Of a stretch of DNA of 64,000 nt, positions 1 to 11,900 are shown piece by piece (the stretch's first letter is position 1; every line of letters starts with the position of its first letter). Made by a program: the position numbers and the translations under genes. The DNA comes from Liopterus haemorrhoidalis (lineage: Eukaryota; Arthropoda; Insecta; Coleoptera; Dytiscidae). The notes under the pieces are model-generated. The model had not been told where the DNA came from and did no database searches. It saw only the letters and a list, made by a program, of their open reading frames with translations. The stretch covers positions 22,179,279 to 22,243,278 of the forward strand of contig OZ020611.1 in the NCBI GenBank assembly GCA_963971575.1, read 5' to 3'.

Positions 1-328
1 CGGACATAACCCTCCTGGATATCGAGACCAAACAGATGTTTGTGATCGAATTCTCAAGGCTAGCTGAGAAGAATATCTCTCTCAAGGAGGAGAAAAGAGG
101 TCCAAGTATATGAACCTCTTGTCCGAGCATAGAAAGCTGTATCCCGGGTATAAAGTTAAGCATGTAGTCCTGATAGTTGATGTTTTGGGTGGGATGAAAG
201 CCTCCTATCGAAGGGAAATCGAGTCCATTCCCGTCTGCAGATCTTCTGCCAACTCTTTGATCTGCAGGATTCAGAAAGCAGTGCTGCTCGGGTCACTCCG
301 CATTGTGCGGGTACTGGATCTAGCATAA
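1..328 (+). pseudogene. Non-LTR retrotransposon reverse-transcriptase C-terminal fragment
   Basis: Frame 3 reads DITLLDIETKQMFVIEFSRL and on to a stop at 111-113; the neighbouring frame then continues NLLSEHRKLYPGYKVKHVVL and, further on, IQKAVLLGSLRIVRV to a stop at 326-328. The two halves read as one protein broken by a frameshift near 100-110. The ELxRLYPGYKV and QKAVLLGSLRIVR motifs resemble the C-terminal region downstream of the reverse transcriptase of R2/NeSL-like non-LTR elements. The clade is not certain. The window edge cuts its upstream part. Confidence 0.55.
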
Positions 329-429
329 TTTCTGCGGCTGCATATCGCCAGGGTTTGGGATGCAGTCGTGTGTATTTAGCTCCACTAGTCTCTAGTATGA
401 CGCGGCTCAAAAGGTTGCTGAAGTTTGAG

Positions 430-1790
430 ATTAGTGGACGCTTGTCAAGACCTGACAAACCCCATAGTCTTCTTTGGTAAAATTATCAGTGCTGTAAATC
501 AAATTTTAAAATTTCTACAAACGGTAATATATACTGGAACAACAGTAAATGAATAAATCTTAATAAATGTCTCTCTCCAAAAGTCTATTATTCAACAATT
601 GAAACAAGAGTCGCGACATACCAACACACTTATGTTACCCAATAATTCGTAGTTGCAGTTCGTTCATGAATGACATGTTCTCGATGCGGAACGTCCGGAA
701 ACTCCGGGTAGTCAGTGTGAGTGACTGTCTGCTGCGCGCTTGTTTCCGGCCCCCGGACTCACTACTAGGATGTGCTTTATCCGCAATGTAGATGTATAAA
801 CTTGTGTCGTGAACGCATCGCTAACTCCTCTCTGCTGCAAGCCAAGTTGTTCCGGAAATAAACCAGTAGTTAGGACATAACTTTTTAATTTAGATACGTT
901 ACTTTATTTTTAAATTGCACTTTGGAGTTTGGATGATTTATTATTTATATTACTGATGAATATTTTTTTATAAAATGTTTCTTCTTCGTATGCCATCCCC
1001 GCAACGATTGACAACGATTGATCAAACACTATAAAATTTATTATGATTTATTAATTGAATATATTTAGATTCGTCTTCTTTTATCCACCTTTACTTTTAT
1101 TTCTTTTTTTTTTTTCTATAAGTTGCGCTTATGACGCATTTAAAATAAAAATTAGAGTAAGTTCTAAAATACTAACGACGAAAATAAGCCGTGGAAGAGA
1201 GACAGCAATATGGGATATGTTACAGATAATCATTTTTGAGAATTTATCAAGTTTAAAGACTTTGTGATTAGTCATATACAATATAATACGCCAACGTGTG
1301 TCCATGCGTGCGTGGAATACTATGCCCACGGTGCGTGGAAGTTGTATGAAATCTAAAACAATCCAAGCGAGGTTCCGAAATGTAACGTAATATTCCGAAG
1401 CTCACCGAGTTTATATTGACATATAACGCGTAATAATAATAGTTGTTAATTGATATGTTTACACAAAAATTATATAAATTAAAATTATTATTAGCAGAAA
1501 AATAATTACTTTAAAAAAAGTTAGGTTATGATGAAAGTGAGTAAGTAAAATGTGACTTTTTTTTCTTTTTTATTATTTTTTCAATGTTTTATTATTTTTT
1601 TATTACTACGATTAACGTTTTAAATTATCTAATGTCAAATTTTCAAAAATGTAAATGTAATGTATTGAGTAAAACTCGCCTTAAAATTATAATTTTTACC
1701 AAGAATTACCGGCGAGACATTTATATCAGTGTCAATAGGTGACAACTTATTTGTGTGAATTTAAAATTGGTTGGAAATATTTAAAATATT
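430..1790. other. No gene seen; partly GC-richer block then AT-rich DNA
   Basis: Positions 600-860 are clearly richer in G+C than the surroundings (for example GCGCGC and CCGGAA words) but encode no recognisable protein or RNA. The rest is AT-rich with poly-T at 1099-1112 and 1555-1600. Nothing else is recognised. Confidence 0.5.
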
Positions 1791-1794
1791 TTGG

Positions 1795-2097
1795 TATAAA
1801 CAGTTCACTTTTGTAAGAACAAACTAAGAGTGAATTTTGTTTTCAATAGTTTGCACCTTTGAAGCTGTATGTCATGTTGGTATTAAAAAATGTCACTTTT
1901 TTAAAATGTCAATCCATTTGACATATGTCATAATGAAAAATGATATCTTAATTATAATGATCATAACCTTATCAACCTAAAGTCGGTTTTACAGCGTAAG
2001 GAATATTTTTAATTGACATTTAAAGTCAGCAACACACTATAAAAGTAACCAAAATAACCAGATCTAGTGTGTTCTTACAAAAGTGAACAGCTTATAA
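1795..2097 (+). mobile_element. TIR element, family A copy 1 (about 300 bp)
   Basis: Terminal inverted repeats GTTCACTTTTGTAAGAACA open (about 1802) and close (about 2089) the element; both lie inside TATAA-like ends. Related copies occur at 2116-3137, 2646-2988 and 17629-17904, sharing internal words such as AGTTTGCACCTTTGAA and CCAAAATAACCAGATCTAG. There is no coding capacity, so this is a MITE. The superfamily is not assigned because the TSD is unclear. Confidence 0.8.
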
Positions 2098-2234
2098 AAA
2101 TTACAAATTGATACATTCAATAGTTTGCACCTTTGAAATTGTATGTCATGTTGGTATTAAAACATGGTAAAAAATTTCACTTTCTTAAAATGTCATTTCA
2201 TTTGACGTATGTCATTAAGATAAATAATATCATA

Positions 2235-2641
2235 CAGTCTGTTTCAAACGCTTAGGCGGAACTAAATGGGAATTTCGTTCTTTCAGGTTGTCACGACAAG
2301 GGACCTTGCTTGGGTTATTTCATTTTTCAAGTTGGAATGTCAAAATTTAAAATTACAACAATGAAACCATGGAAACGAATGACCTATGTCAAAATTAAAT
2401 AATTTTTTTATATATTTTAATGACAAGAAAATAAATAAATGGGAAATTTGTATTAAGAATGACACAAAAAATCAAAATATAAAGAAAATGACATTTTAAA
2501 ATGATATTAACCTTAACCAAAAACTGTTTATTGTAAGTATGATTTACAAAGCTTAAACAAAACGGCCGAAAAGCACGATTTAAGCGATGAAAGTAACTAA
2601 ATTGCAAAATCTAGTTCCGCCTAAGCGTTTGAAACAGACTG
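2235..2641. mobile_element. Tc1/mariner-like MITE with 30-bp TIRs and TA TSD
   Basis: The element starts CAGTCTGTTTCAAACGCTTA and ends with its exact complement; the inverted repeats match over 30 bp. It is flanked by TA at 2233-2234 and 2642-2643. It is 407 bp with no transposase. A diverged, shorter relative lies at 16373-16547. Confidence 0.85.
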
Positions 2642-2645
2642 TAGT

Positions 2646-2988
2646 TATAAGCAGTTCAATTTTGTAAGAACAAACTAGATCTGGTTATTTTGGTGATTTT
2701 CATAGTGTATTACTGACTTTTAGAAACTTGGTTATATTGTAAAAAAGGCTTTACAGTTTCGGGTTATGTTTGTATTATTTTAGGTTAGTATTATATTTAC
2801 AAAATATTTAAGATGTCACTATTCAAAATGAAATATGACGAATGATATTTTTTTAAATGACATATTTATAATCTGACTTTTCAAATTATTTTTCTATAAT
2901 ATCAACATGACATACAGTTTCAAAGGTGCAAACTGTTGAAAACATAATTTCCTCTTAGTTTGTTCTTACACAAGTGAATTGCATATAT
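2646..2988 (-). mobile_element. Family A copy 3, inverted, inserted in copy 2
   Basis: It reads as the reverse complement of copy 1: GTTCAATTTTGTAAGAACAA at the left, AGTTTGTTCTTACACAAGTG at the right. The copy-2 sequence resumes immediately beyond it (ATAATGATCATAACC), which shows insertion into its own relative. Confidence 0.75.
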
Positions 2989-3487
2989 AATGATCATAAC
3001 CAACAAATCTGAAGTGGGTTTTACAGCGTAAGGAATATTTTGAAATGACAAATTTACATTTAAAAGTCAGTACTACACTATAAAAGTAACCAAAATAACC
3101 AGATCTAGTTTGACCTTACAAAACTGAACGCAATATATTATAGCGGACAAACAATTAAATTTTACTGTGTAATAGTTTCTCACGGTATATTTCAAACTGA
3201 TTTGAGATATAGTGTAAGTACGCTTTTTTTCCTTGTGTATTTTTCCGTGTGCGCTTTTTTCCGTGTGTGTATTTTTTCATGTGCGCTTTTTTTCGTGTGC
3301 GTATTTTTATATTATATAAGTAATTGAAAAATTTATTTTAATATATTTAAAATTTAACGTCTCAAATCATTTTCAGTTTTATTATTATAAAGGTAATGCA
3401 AGAGTGAAAATAAATCGTTTTCTCATCTTAAAAAGTTAATGGATAAATAATTCGGAATAATACTCATTATTTGTTCAGTTTTTAATA

Positions 3488-3583
3488 ATGGGCGAAGAGT
3501 TGATTCAATTTGAATTGGATGAAGTTAGGCGTATGGCTAGAGAAAGAAGTCTGAGGTATCGAGCAAGTTCCACATTAAGGTAA
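3488..3583 (+). CDS. Short 31-codon open frame of unknown origin
   Basis: ATG...TAA encodes MGEELIQFELDEVRRMARER plus 11 residues, a charged amphipathic-looking peptide. The 3' end ACATTAAG/GTAATG also fits a splice donor, so it could be a first exon of a transposon or host gene. No homology is recognised and chance cannot be excluded. Confidence 0.2.
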   Translation: MGEELIQFELDEVRRMARERSLRYRASSTLR

Positions 3584-3597
3584 TGATTTGTTTGCCA

Positions 3598-4863
3598 ACA
3601 CAGTTGTTTAAGGAAGAAGGGTACAACGGAGATATATGTGAGAATTATAAAGGATATGTATCTAGGGGCAAATACACAAGTTCGAACAAGCGTTGGAATA
3701 ACCGATAGTTTCTTAATATCTGTAGGACTACACCAAGGGTCTGCCCTTAGTCCACATCTCTTTAATGTGGTTATGGATGTGCTGAGCATGTCAAGGAGGT
3801 GGTTTCAAAATCGATGCTTTTTATGGATGACATTGTGTTAATGGGCGAGAGTAAAGAAGAAGTAGAAGAAAAGTTGTAAAAGTGGAGGGAGGCATTAGAG
3901 AATTGAGGTCTGAAAGTTTGTAGAAAAAAGTCGAAATATCTTTGGTTTAGTGGTAATGGTATGGCAGGAGAAGTACAGCTACAAGGATATAAGTTAAACA
4001 GAGCGCAACAGAAAGTAACTAAGCTCGTACATATTGTCACAATTATGATATAATTGTATTCTAATGTCCCAATTCCTTGAGCGGCCTTTAGGCTGTGTAG
4101 GTCAAGGTTGCTGACGTACGGTTTTGGGAATTAAAGAATGTGCAGAGTGTTGCAAGTTTTCAACCGATCCTGGAGAAGCCGGGGCAAGAACGAGACTTTA
4201 ATCAGCTTCTAAACGGACAACACCAGTAGCCATTTTGACCAACAATTGTATTCTGATGTAAATTAATATTATATAATAAATGTTGTAGAAAACCGTTCTT
4301 GACTTGACCCCGTGACAATATCAGCAGATGGCAGGCTGAACAAAGAAATCCAGCACCGAATACAGGCAGGCTGGAGCAATTGGAAAGAGGTATCAGGTGT
4401 TTTGTGTGATAGAAAAGTTAGTGAACGAGTGAAGGGAAAAGTATATAAGACCGTAGTAAGAACTGCGTTGCTCTATGGGGCTGAAACCTGGTCGTTGAAA
4501 CAGTCCCAAGAAAGGAAAATGGAAGTGATAGAAATGAGAATGGTTAGGTGGATTCTCGGCAAATCGATGCGAGATAAGATCTGGAACGAGATATTGAGAG
4601 AAAAAGCAAGAGTCACGGAAATATCAAAGAAAGCTCAAGAAAGCTGTTTGAAATGGTATGGGCACGTAATGAGAAGATCTAATGATTACGTAGGACGAGT
4701 GACTATGAATAAGATTGTCAAGGGTAAGAAAAGCCGTGGCAGACCTAAAACGAGGTGTAGCGATTGGATAAAGAAAGATTTAGATAGTAAGGATCTAGTG
4801 GGGGATGAGTATTTGGATAGAAGAGAATGGAGAAGACTCGTCAGTAACAACGACCCCATATAA
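3598..4863 (+). pseudogene. RTE-like LINE reverse transcriptase, split by a solo LTR
   Basis: In order: IYVRIIKDMYLGANTQVRTS (palm/finger region), GLHQGSALSPHLFNVVMDVL (RT block with the HQGSALSP motif), MLFMDDIVLMGESKEEVEE (catalytic box, MDD in place of ADD), then after the LTR SADGRLNKEI, KVYKTVVRTALLYGAETW, KWYGHVMRR and GRPKTRCSDWI, ending at a stop at 4861-4863. Removing 4035-4317 plus one TSD restores VTKLVHISADGRL in frame. Frame changes and in-frame stops (for example near 3880 and 3906) show that it is dead. N-terminal endonuclease is absent; the copy is 5'-truncated as is usual for LINEs. Confidence 0.85.
4035..4317 (+). mobile_element. Solo LTR (283 bp) inside the LINE
   Basis: It starts TGTCAC and ends GTGACA (TG...CA) and is flanked by ATAT at 4031-4034 and 4318-4321. 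A candidate TATA/poly(A) cluster ATATAATAAATG lies near its 3' end. The interrupted LINE frame is restored when it is removed. A 4-bp TSD fits Ty3/gypsy-type LTRs, but no internal region remains to confirm this. Confidence 0.75.
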
Positions 4864-5041
4864 AAATAGGAAAAGCTGAAGAAGACGAAGAATCAATTAA
4901 CAGGAGAATCAGAATCTGCATTGATGAAGGCGGTGGTCACATAACTTATGTTATTTGATTTACAAGTTTATTATCATATTTATTTGAGTTTGTTTGTTTA
5001 ACCGCTTAAGGACTACGCCCAAGTATACTCGGGCGGCTATT

Positions 5042-6103
5042 CGGGTCTATTCTGTATCTTAAAAAGTTAAAATTTAACCTCAAGGTCGAAGTTAAAAATT
5101 TTTAACCACGCTTTACAATATTTTGTTATTCTGTAACTCTATGGCGTCAACATTTTAACTGCGATGTGGTTAATTCAGTAGGTTATATTTGGAATTTTAA
5201 CTCCAGCCAAATACATGGCGTTAACTTTTACCCAGCTGTAATTCTAACCTCTAAACGTCAAATATCCAGAAAAAATGCATTTTTAGAATTAATCATGGCA
5301 AGTCTGTTTATTTTAAACCAATTATTACTCGAACAAATTGAACATCAAGAGGTTAATAAGTAAAAAATTAATATAGGTGAATAAAAAAAAATACATAAAA
5401 AAAAATATGCTTTTTAGGAGATCAGTTCGAATTAAACAAAGGCAACTGCTTGATATGAGTGATCCCTTAAATTTATCTGAAGAAACATTATAAAATACTT
5501 TCATTTGTCTAAAACTTCTACGGAATATCTCGTTTTACAAATGTTCTTTTTTTTTTGAAAATCCCAAAAAACCAAAAGATTTCCCAATATATTGCAAGTA
5601 AATATATAAAACTTTAAAATTACGTTACACTTATAAATTTTGATTCCTCTGTTTGTTTAAAAATAAAAATAAGGTAAATATAACCTGAAAATAAAAGTAT
5701 CTTATTATAGAAGAAAGATAAGACAGAAAAAATATTGATACATTTGCATGTTATGGTAATATTATATTATTTTCTTTCTACACCCATAATTATTTATATA
5801 TAAATGTTGTACATTTCCGCAATATAGATTTATTATTCTTAAACGTTGTTCATTCACGATTCATCCATAACACTTGTTTACTTTAAACCCACACTTACAC
5901 TAGGAAAATACGCTACCTTGTAGATAATTTCACAACATACTTTTAACCATAAGGTTAAAAAGTTAGAACTTAACGCTTGGGTTATAACCTGAGATACAGA
6001 ATAAGAAACAAGGTTAAAATTTTAACGCCTAGTTAAAATGTTACTTTTTAACCATCATTTTTAACCAAATCTTTTTAACCACAAAAGATACAGAATAGAC
6101 CCG
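5042..6103. mobile_element. PIF/Harbinger-type element, decayed (1062 bp)
   Basis: TIRs CGGGTCTATTCTGTATCTT face each other at the two ends, flanked by ATT at 5039-5041 and 6104-6106 (3-bp TSD). Inside are remnants of a Harbinger-type transposase N-terminus on the plus strand: MASLFILNQLLLEQIEHQE (from 5295), then RQLLDMSDPLNLSEETL (about 5440-5490), which resembles the RxxSNPLxLPEExF block of these transposases. The rest of the transposase is gone. Flanking DNA on both sides carries CCCGAG/CTCGGG motifs from an older repeat. Confidence 0.75.
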
Positions 6104-6420
6104 ATTATGTGCCAAAATTCCCACACCCGAGATAACTCGGGCAAGCTTTACCCGCAGAAAAGATCACTTCCGAATGTACTCGGGCGAAAATAAATACGAT
6201 TCATGGTATGTGGAATTCTTTGCATTAATAAGACATAATTTATTAATTAGGATGAATAAAAATGAATATTTTTTTATGAATCTCTTTTATTTCTCGACCC
6301 ACACTATGCACCATAATATGAACTTTCAATACCATTTTGGGCCCGAAATGGCGTTTATGAAGGATATATATGTTCAGTAAATAAAATTCATTCATAAAAA
6401 AATTGTGTTTTTTTTTCCAT

Positions 6421-6471
6421 TTTTAGGGTTTTGTAGGTATGACCAAAAAACCCTTATACCGTCATTTTGTC

Positions 6472-6513
<42 letters not shown>

Positions 6514-7355
6514 TCGGTAAAAATTGTAGCCAAACGGCTAAACCTAGAGAGTTGAAATTTGGCATGCTTATACAACTCTTTGACCCGCACATAGGAAAAA
6601 TACTAAAACATCTAAAAAACATACCCCCCTAAAAATATAAACAAATATGTGGTCATCGAAAACAAAAATTTTTTTTTTAATTCTGAGTAGCGTATCAAAT
6701 GAAAGCCCTTAGTACGTGGATTAACGATCAAATTTTTATTTTTGCAAAATAAATTATTTTGATGCGATTTTTGCCAAAAATGTGCATAAAAATTTTGTCC
6801 CACATCCTGTAGCCCAGATGGTTTAAACTAAAAATCTAAAAAAATTCTAAGTAATGTATATTGGTGTGAACCGAAATAGTACAACAGGAATTTTTGATCA
6901 GATTATGTTTTTGGAAAATAACGCATTTTTTGTGGTTTTTGGTTCACAAAGTACAAAAGTTATACCAATGTAAGACACTCACATGCTTGGCGTGCGATGG
7001 CTACATGCGTTAGAGCACTCTTAAACTGGCTGGAAAACGAAGGGTTTCGAGTTCTCGAGTACGGAGTGAATTTTATTTTTTCTGTTTTTTTTTTGCATTT
7101 TTATTATGTTGAAATTATTTTGTCAAAATTCTAGTTATATTTTTACAAACGTTGTATTGAATTTTTATGAGCGTAAATTTAATAACCAGTCTTATTATAT
7201 GATTAACAGACGATAAATTATTTTAAAAATATCGTTCATTTTGCCGTGATTACTACAAAGTAAAATTTGTCCTACACACTCAGCATACCGCCTTCACTTA
7301 TTATATACCTGCGAAACCCTGAAATGTGTGAATATTCACACTTCACATCAATTTT
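6421..7355 (+). mobile_element. Long TIR element, family B copy 1
   Basis: It begins TTTTAGGGTTTTGTAGGTAT and its right part carries the inverse ATACCTGCGAAACCCTGAAA (about 7305-7325), followed by a conserved tail with GTGTGAATATTCACAC. A (TCTG)n tract sits at 6472-6512. A tRNA-like segment lies at about 6990-7070 (TGCGTTAGAGCACTC, then GGTTTCGAGTTCTC). Other copies are at 51480-57450 and 62885-63915, with fragments at 21925-21985, 22560-23200, 23870-24000, 31140-31235 (inverted) and 38695-38765 (inverted). It is non-coding. Confidence 0.75.
6472..6512. repeat. (TCTG)n microsatellite in family B
   Basis: About ten TCTG units. A shorter tract occurs at the same place in the copy at 62938-62961, so it is part of the family and varies in length. 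Confidence 0.9.
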
Positions 7356-8139
7356 TAAATTTTTTAATGATTACTGTAGGGGTTAAGTGTCCATTTTTAC
7401 TTGCTATTTTGTAAAAAAATAAATAAATAAACAAGTTTTATTTTTAAGAAAATCTAACTGTAAATTTAATCAATAGCTTTATAGGGTCAGTTATGTGAGT
7501 GAGTTCTAACCTTCGAAATATATTGAAAGACATACGTGATTCTTTTCTCGGCCTACTCTGATGAATTCTTTTATTGTTTGAATCACACATGTGGACTAGC
7601 GGTTGAGAAACACTGATCTAAAGCACATGGAAGATGATAGGTTACTGAAATAAATGTTAACATTGACACAAAAAAAAAACAAGAAAAAGGGAAGACTAGA
7701 AGAAGTTCAAGAATATACATCGAGCTTAAAATTTGGTTTTTCCATTAATTTTGTTTTTGGTTGCTAACAAATTACATCCAGTAATGGTATTTTGGATTAA
7801 TTGTAACACGAAGTGCGTACGTGACATAAAGTGATATTTATTTTATGATATAATTAATTGATTACACAGTAACCAGTGATAAGATTAAAACATTTTTGTT
7901 GGCTCATTTTTATTTATTTGGGTATGTAATCAATCATACATAAAAAATTATCGAATTAATATTTCAAGATTACTATCCAGCAACCTCCTTTCAATGTTGC
8001 TTCAAATGTTAACAAAATGGAAACAAATATTTGTTTGAATAGCGAAGAAAAGGTAACTCAATTTATAGGCTTTGATCACTACAAAATCCACGTGGTCCGC
8101 GTGACTTTTTCATTTTTAACAACTTGTGAAGTAACTAGA

Positions 8140-8460
8140 AGGGGTGATTTAGCCTTCTCCAGGTGGTTTCAGGTCTCATCCTTTTATGATGACCCTCAGG
8201 GTTCCATTCGAAAGCCATCCTAGATATATCATTAAGGTCTTTACTGAGAGCATGATCTACCCAATTCTATTTCCTAATATTGACAGCGGATTTTAATTCC
8301 CTTCTGACTTGTTTTTCTGAATTGTTCTTCTCCAGATGGTTTTAAATCTAGTCCTTTTACGACTGCCCTGAGGATTGCAGTTGAGACCCATCCTTCATAT
8401 ATATTATTAAGGTTTTTTCTGAGAGCGTGACCTATCCAATTACATTTCGTAATATTAACA
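8140..8460 (-). pseudogene. RTE-like LINE C-terminal fragment, tandemly duplicated
   Basis: Two diverged copies of a segment of about 185 bp follow each other (about 8157-8285 and 8331-8465; compare CTCCAGGTGGTTTCAGGTCT with CTCCAGATGGTTTTAAATCT). On the minus strand the better copy reads NWIGHALRKNLNNIYEGW then KGLDLKPSGEEQFRK, like the WIGHxLRK region downstream of RTE-type reverse transcriptases. Confidence 0.5.
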
Positions 8461-8461
8461 A

Positions 8462-8624
8462 TGTCAATGGTAATAATCTGCGCTTTGCAAACGATATTGT
8501 TTATTTTGCAGAGACACCAGAAATGCTGCATAACATATTGCAAAACCTTCAGCAACAAAGCAAGAAACTTGATCTGAGTATGAACCATAATAAAATAGAA
8601 ATTATGTCAAATGATGTACAGTAA
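8462..8624 (+). pseudogene. RTE-like reverse transcriptase fragment
   Basis: LRFANDIVYFAETPEMLHNI followed by LDLSMNHNKIEIMSNDVQ is the catalytic-box region of an RTE-type RT (family form LRFADDIVLFAE). The second motif Asp pair reads AND, so it is catalytically dead. It abuts the inverted fragments at 8140-8460. Confidence 0.7.
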
Positions 8625-8639
8625 TCCATCAGATTTGAA

Positions 8640-9770
8640 GACCTACACCTAAAATCACTATATTTACGTAGACCAAACTATTTCATTTGATAATAAACTA
8701 GACGGTAAAATTCAGAATATCACTTGGTGATGGTGAGGGACAGAAATTCAATTTATCAAATTGGGGACGCAAAAATTTAGTATCTTCTGTTGAATACTAC
8801 TGCAATAGAGTATACATATATGACTGCAATTATATAAACTAATATAATTATAAATTATATAAAGAATATTTATTTTTATATTTTCTATAATAATCATACA
8901 AAAAGTATGGAATAACTGGATTGTAAATAAAATAATAAATTGACAGATTGAATTATTTCAATTGTCAGGAAATATTCATATTTGAATGTAAAACATGTAC
9001 AAAGATCTGCAGAACGTATTAATATTGTCATGAATTAACTATGAACAGGTCACTCTGAGATTTGAAAATACCGATTTGACATTTGATCGTAACTATGTTG
9101 AGAATTATTTAAGATACACGTTACTTAACGCCAGCTTTCAGAATCCCACTGATTATTTCCAATATCAGATATCAAGGGTTAGTTATTTCGAGTTCTGTTT
9201 CTAGACCTCCAACACTATATTTGTTAGGTAACTATTCACCGTAAAGTTTCGATTGATTGATCAACATATATTTTCATTGACAGTCTCCAATAAATTTATT
9301 AATTAAACACGGTTTCATATAATATTTCTACTTGTTTGTTCAAGATATCAAAACTAAACAGATAAATATTGTTTATTACTAAAAAAGGTGTCAAAATATA
9401 TCCAAGAAATTTTTATTTATTTTATAAAACAGGTATTTATTTTATAAACAGGTTATTTGTTTTGATAAAGTTTTGGTTAAATTTTGAGAGCAAATATTTT
9501 AGTATAATATTTTGAAAAATTTTTAAAGCCCACAAGAATAGATAAAATCTGGTGAAATAACTATTTGTTTCTATTTTTTTTTTATTTTTTTTTTTTTTGA
9601 GTTTAAATAATGATAATTTATTTTCTTATTAATCATCAAACTAGGTGTGTTCTGCAAATATGTGGGAATACGGAAGTGGTCCGAATTACGTACATACATA
9701 GGTGGCATCGCAACTTCATACGTAAGACATAACGTATGGAAGTTAATGCAATTATAATAATGTACATGTA
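8640..9770. other. AT-rich DNA, nothing recognised
   Basis: There are no supported genes. Poly-T tracts lie at 9574-9598 and short direct repeats such as ATTTATTTTATAAA at 9410-9440. Confidence 0.5.
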
Positions 9771-9774
9771 GGCA

Positions 9775-9985
9775 GTACCGGCTCCACAATGGATGCAAAG
9801 GATGCGTCGCATCGGGGCTCCACGATCAAGGGGCGCCATCGCGATTGAGCGGCGAGCTATGTAATAATTATAAGCACTTATGTATTTTATTATTACCTGT
9901 TTCATAGTTTCTAAAGAAAATATATTGTGTCAATAAACAGAGCCGCGCCAAGCGGGGGTGTTAAGGGTGCACAGAATCCGGCTAG
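9775..9985. repeat. GC-richer repeat-like block
   Basis: It contains GCCGCGCCAAGCGGGGGTG and GGGGCTCCACGATCAAGGGG in otherwise AT-rich DNA. It looks like a decayed transposon end, but I found no matching inverse end. Confidence 0.25.
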
Positions 9986-11039
9986 GACAGCAGTATTATA
10001 AAAAAAAAAAATACATAATAATTTTACGAAGCCATCGTAGTTGGTTTAAGGACACACCGATGTCGGACTATTCGTAACCCACTAATTTCCAATAGCTGTA
10101 AATGCTACGTAGAACGGTAAAACAATGTATAAAAACATATGCACAACTTGACAACGTACAGTCTATAATGTATTAATTTAAAGAGCTCTGAATGCGGCTT
10201 AACACAGACAAATCAGTGGAAGGCACATCAATCATAGGTCTGTGAGAAGCGGCTTTTGTAGCTACCTCAAAAATATAAAATTAATAAATGAAAGAGGAAA
10301 TTATTTATGCTTCGACCAATTGTACACGTATTATCATTATTTATTATTATTAACAATTAAATCCAAAACATGTTTTAAATTTAATTTAGTTTTGACTCTA
10401 TTCTGTCCATTTTATGAATAAAATCAAATGATTAATGAATCAATGCAAGACAAATTGTATAAAATCAGTTTTATTAAATAGATAGGAATTTCAAAATCGT
10501 TCCTGATTAATTTACATTTTTTTATATAATTATAGACAAGGCCGTTGATAGGTGATATCGTGGCACCAATGATTGCAATATATTTAATTTCACTTTTTAA
10601 TAATTAACGATAAAATGAAACGTGCTATTTGTTTAAGATATCGTCCAATATGATAGACGTTATCAATTTTTAAACTTGCTTTTATATGAAATTCGCAACT
10701 TCATTGCGAAATTATATTTATGTTAAATTGTATCATTAAAAATGAATATGAAATGTAATTTTTCCCACATTTTGACGTTTCAAATGTGTTTTAGATGTCT
10801 ACAAATAGACCGAATGTTGAATATTTTTGATTGAACAATATTTTTTGAAAATTATTCCTCCGTTAATATACATAAAAATAACTTTCATTTAACATCCTAC
10901 GGTGAATTTAAAAAGAATATACATTTGTAAATCAAAAATAGTCGATATTTTTTTAAATACTTATCACATAAAACGCGTACTATTCCGGTTCCCCTCAATT
11001 TTTATTACCGATTTTTTTAAGTAACCTTTGTTAGAAATA

Positions 11040-11900
11040 GGGTTTATATAAAAACATGAAATAACAAAGGAATATAGGGACCTGGGGTTGCAATTTTTGG
11101 ATTTTCCATAGTATATTTAGTCTAGAAAAAATTTGGGGCTTTAATCGTTAAATGGATTTTGAAATTATGGCAATTTTTTTAATGGCATAATATACATTAT
11201 TTGTGAAAATTGAGAATTATAAAAAAATCACAACTCAAAAAGGGTTAGAAAAAACGAATTGGGATTGGAATTTTTGGATTCCTTGTAGTTTATTTAGTCT
11301 AGAAAAAATTTAAGGCTCTATTCGTTTTGCGTATTTTAAAATTAACAAATTTTAATATGACGTGTTTTATAGAAATTTTCATCTTCGCATGGACGTACCT
11401 CAAAAACAAAATGCGATAAAGACCTGCGGTTGAAAATTTTGAAATCTTGAGGTCGTTTTGTAACCATATTTAAAAACAAAACAATTTTTTGAAAATTTAT
11501 CATTTTTCTTTAAATTTTTAATTTTGATAAATCGTATGGTATAAATAAATGGTTAGGAATAGAACTCAGCGATTTGAATTTTTAAAATTCTCCTACTTAT
11601 ATAGTTAAGAAAAAAAAAAAAAAAATGGGCTTTAATAAACCAATTAAGTTTTATATGGGCAGTAATCCAAAACCCTTGAAAATGGCAAAAAATCGAAAAA
11701 ATCGTAAGAGGTAAACCTTAAAAAAATCGCAATTTTGCAGCAAAAAATTTTTGTTTCCAGTTTTATTGAAAATTTGTACAGATATGTATTTTTTATCATA
11801 GATCAACAAAATTTGGTCCATTTTGAAGTTTGGGCAAATCGGTTCTAACTCAAAAACTAGGATAGTATGAATTTTTCAAATAACGTTTTCATAATCCTCA
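11040..11900. repeat. Degenerate tandem repeat, period roughly 145-180 bp
   Basis: Related blocks start near 11090, 11268, 11422 and 11565, each with a form of 'ACCTGGGGTTGCAATTTTTGG' shortened here, then a TTTAGTCTAGAAAAAATTT-like segment and a GGGCTTTAAT/AGGCTCTATT segment. Spacing drifts and the copies are strongly diverged. No coding. Confidence 0.55.

Larger units (their letters stand above)
2116..3137 (+). mobile_element. Family A copy 2, interrupted by two younger elements
   Basis: The left half (2116-2234) and right half (about 2989-3137) match copy 1 in order and orientation. Between them lie a Tc1-type MITE (2235-2641) and an inverted sibling of the same family (about 2646-2988). 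The left TIR is lost; the right end closes with CCTTACAAAACTGAACG, a degenerate TIR. Confidence 0.7.

Noticed and set aside
6405..6632. Open frames with SVCLSVC or QTDRQTD repeats
   Set aside because: They are translations of the (TCTG)n tract in a non-coding element.
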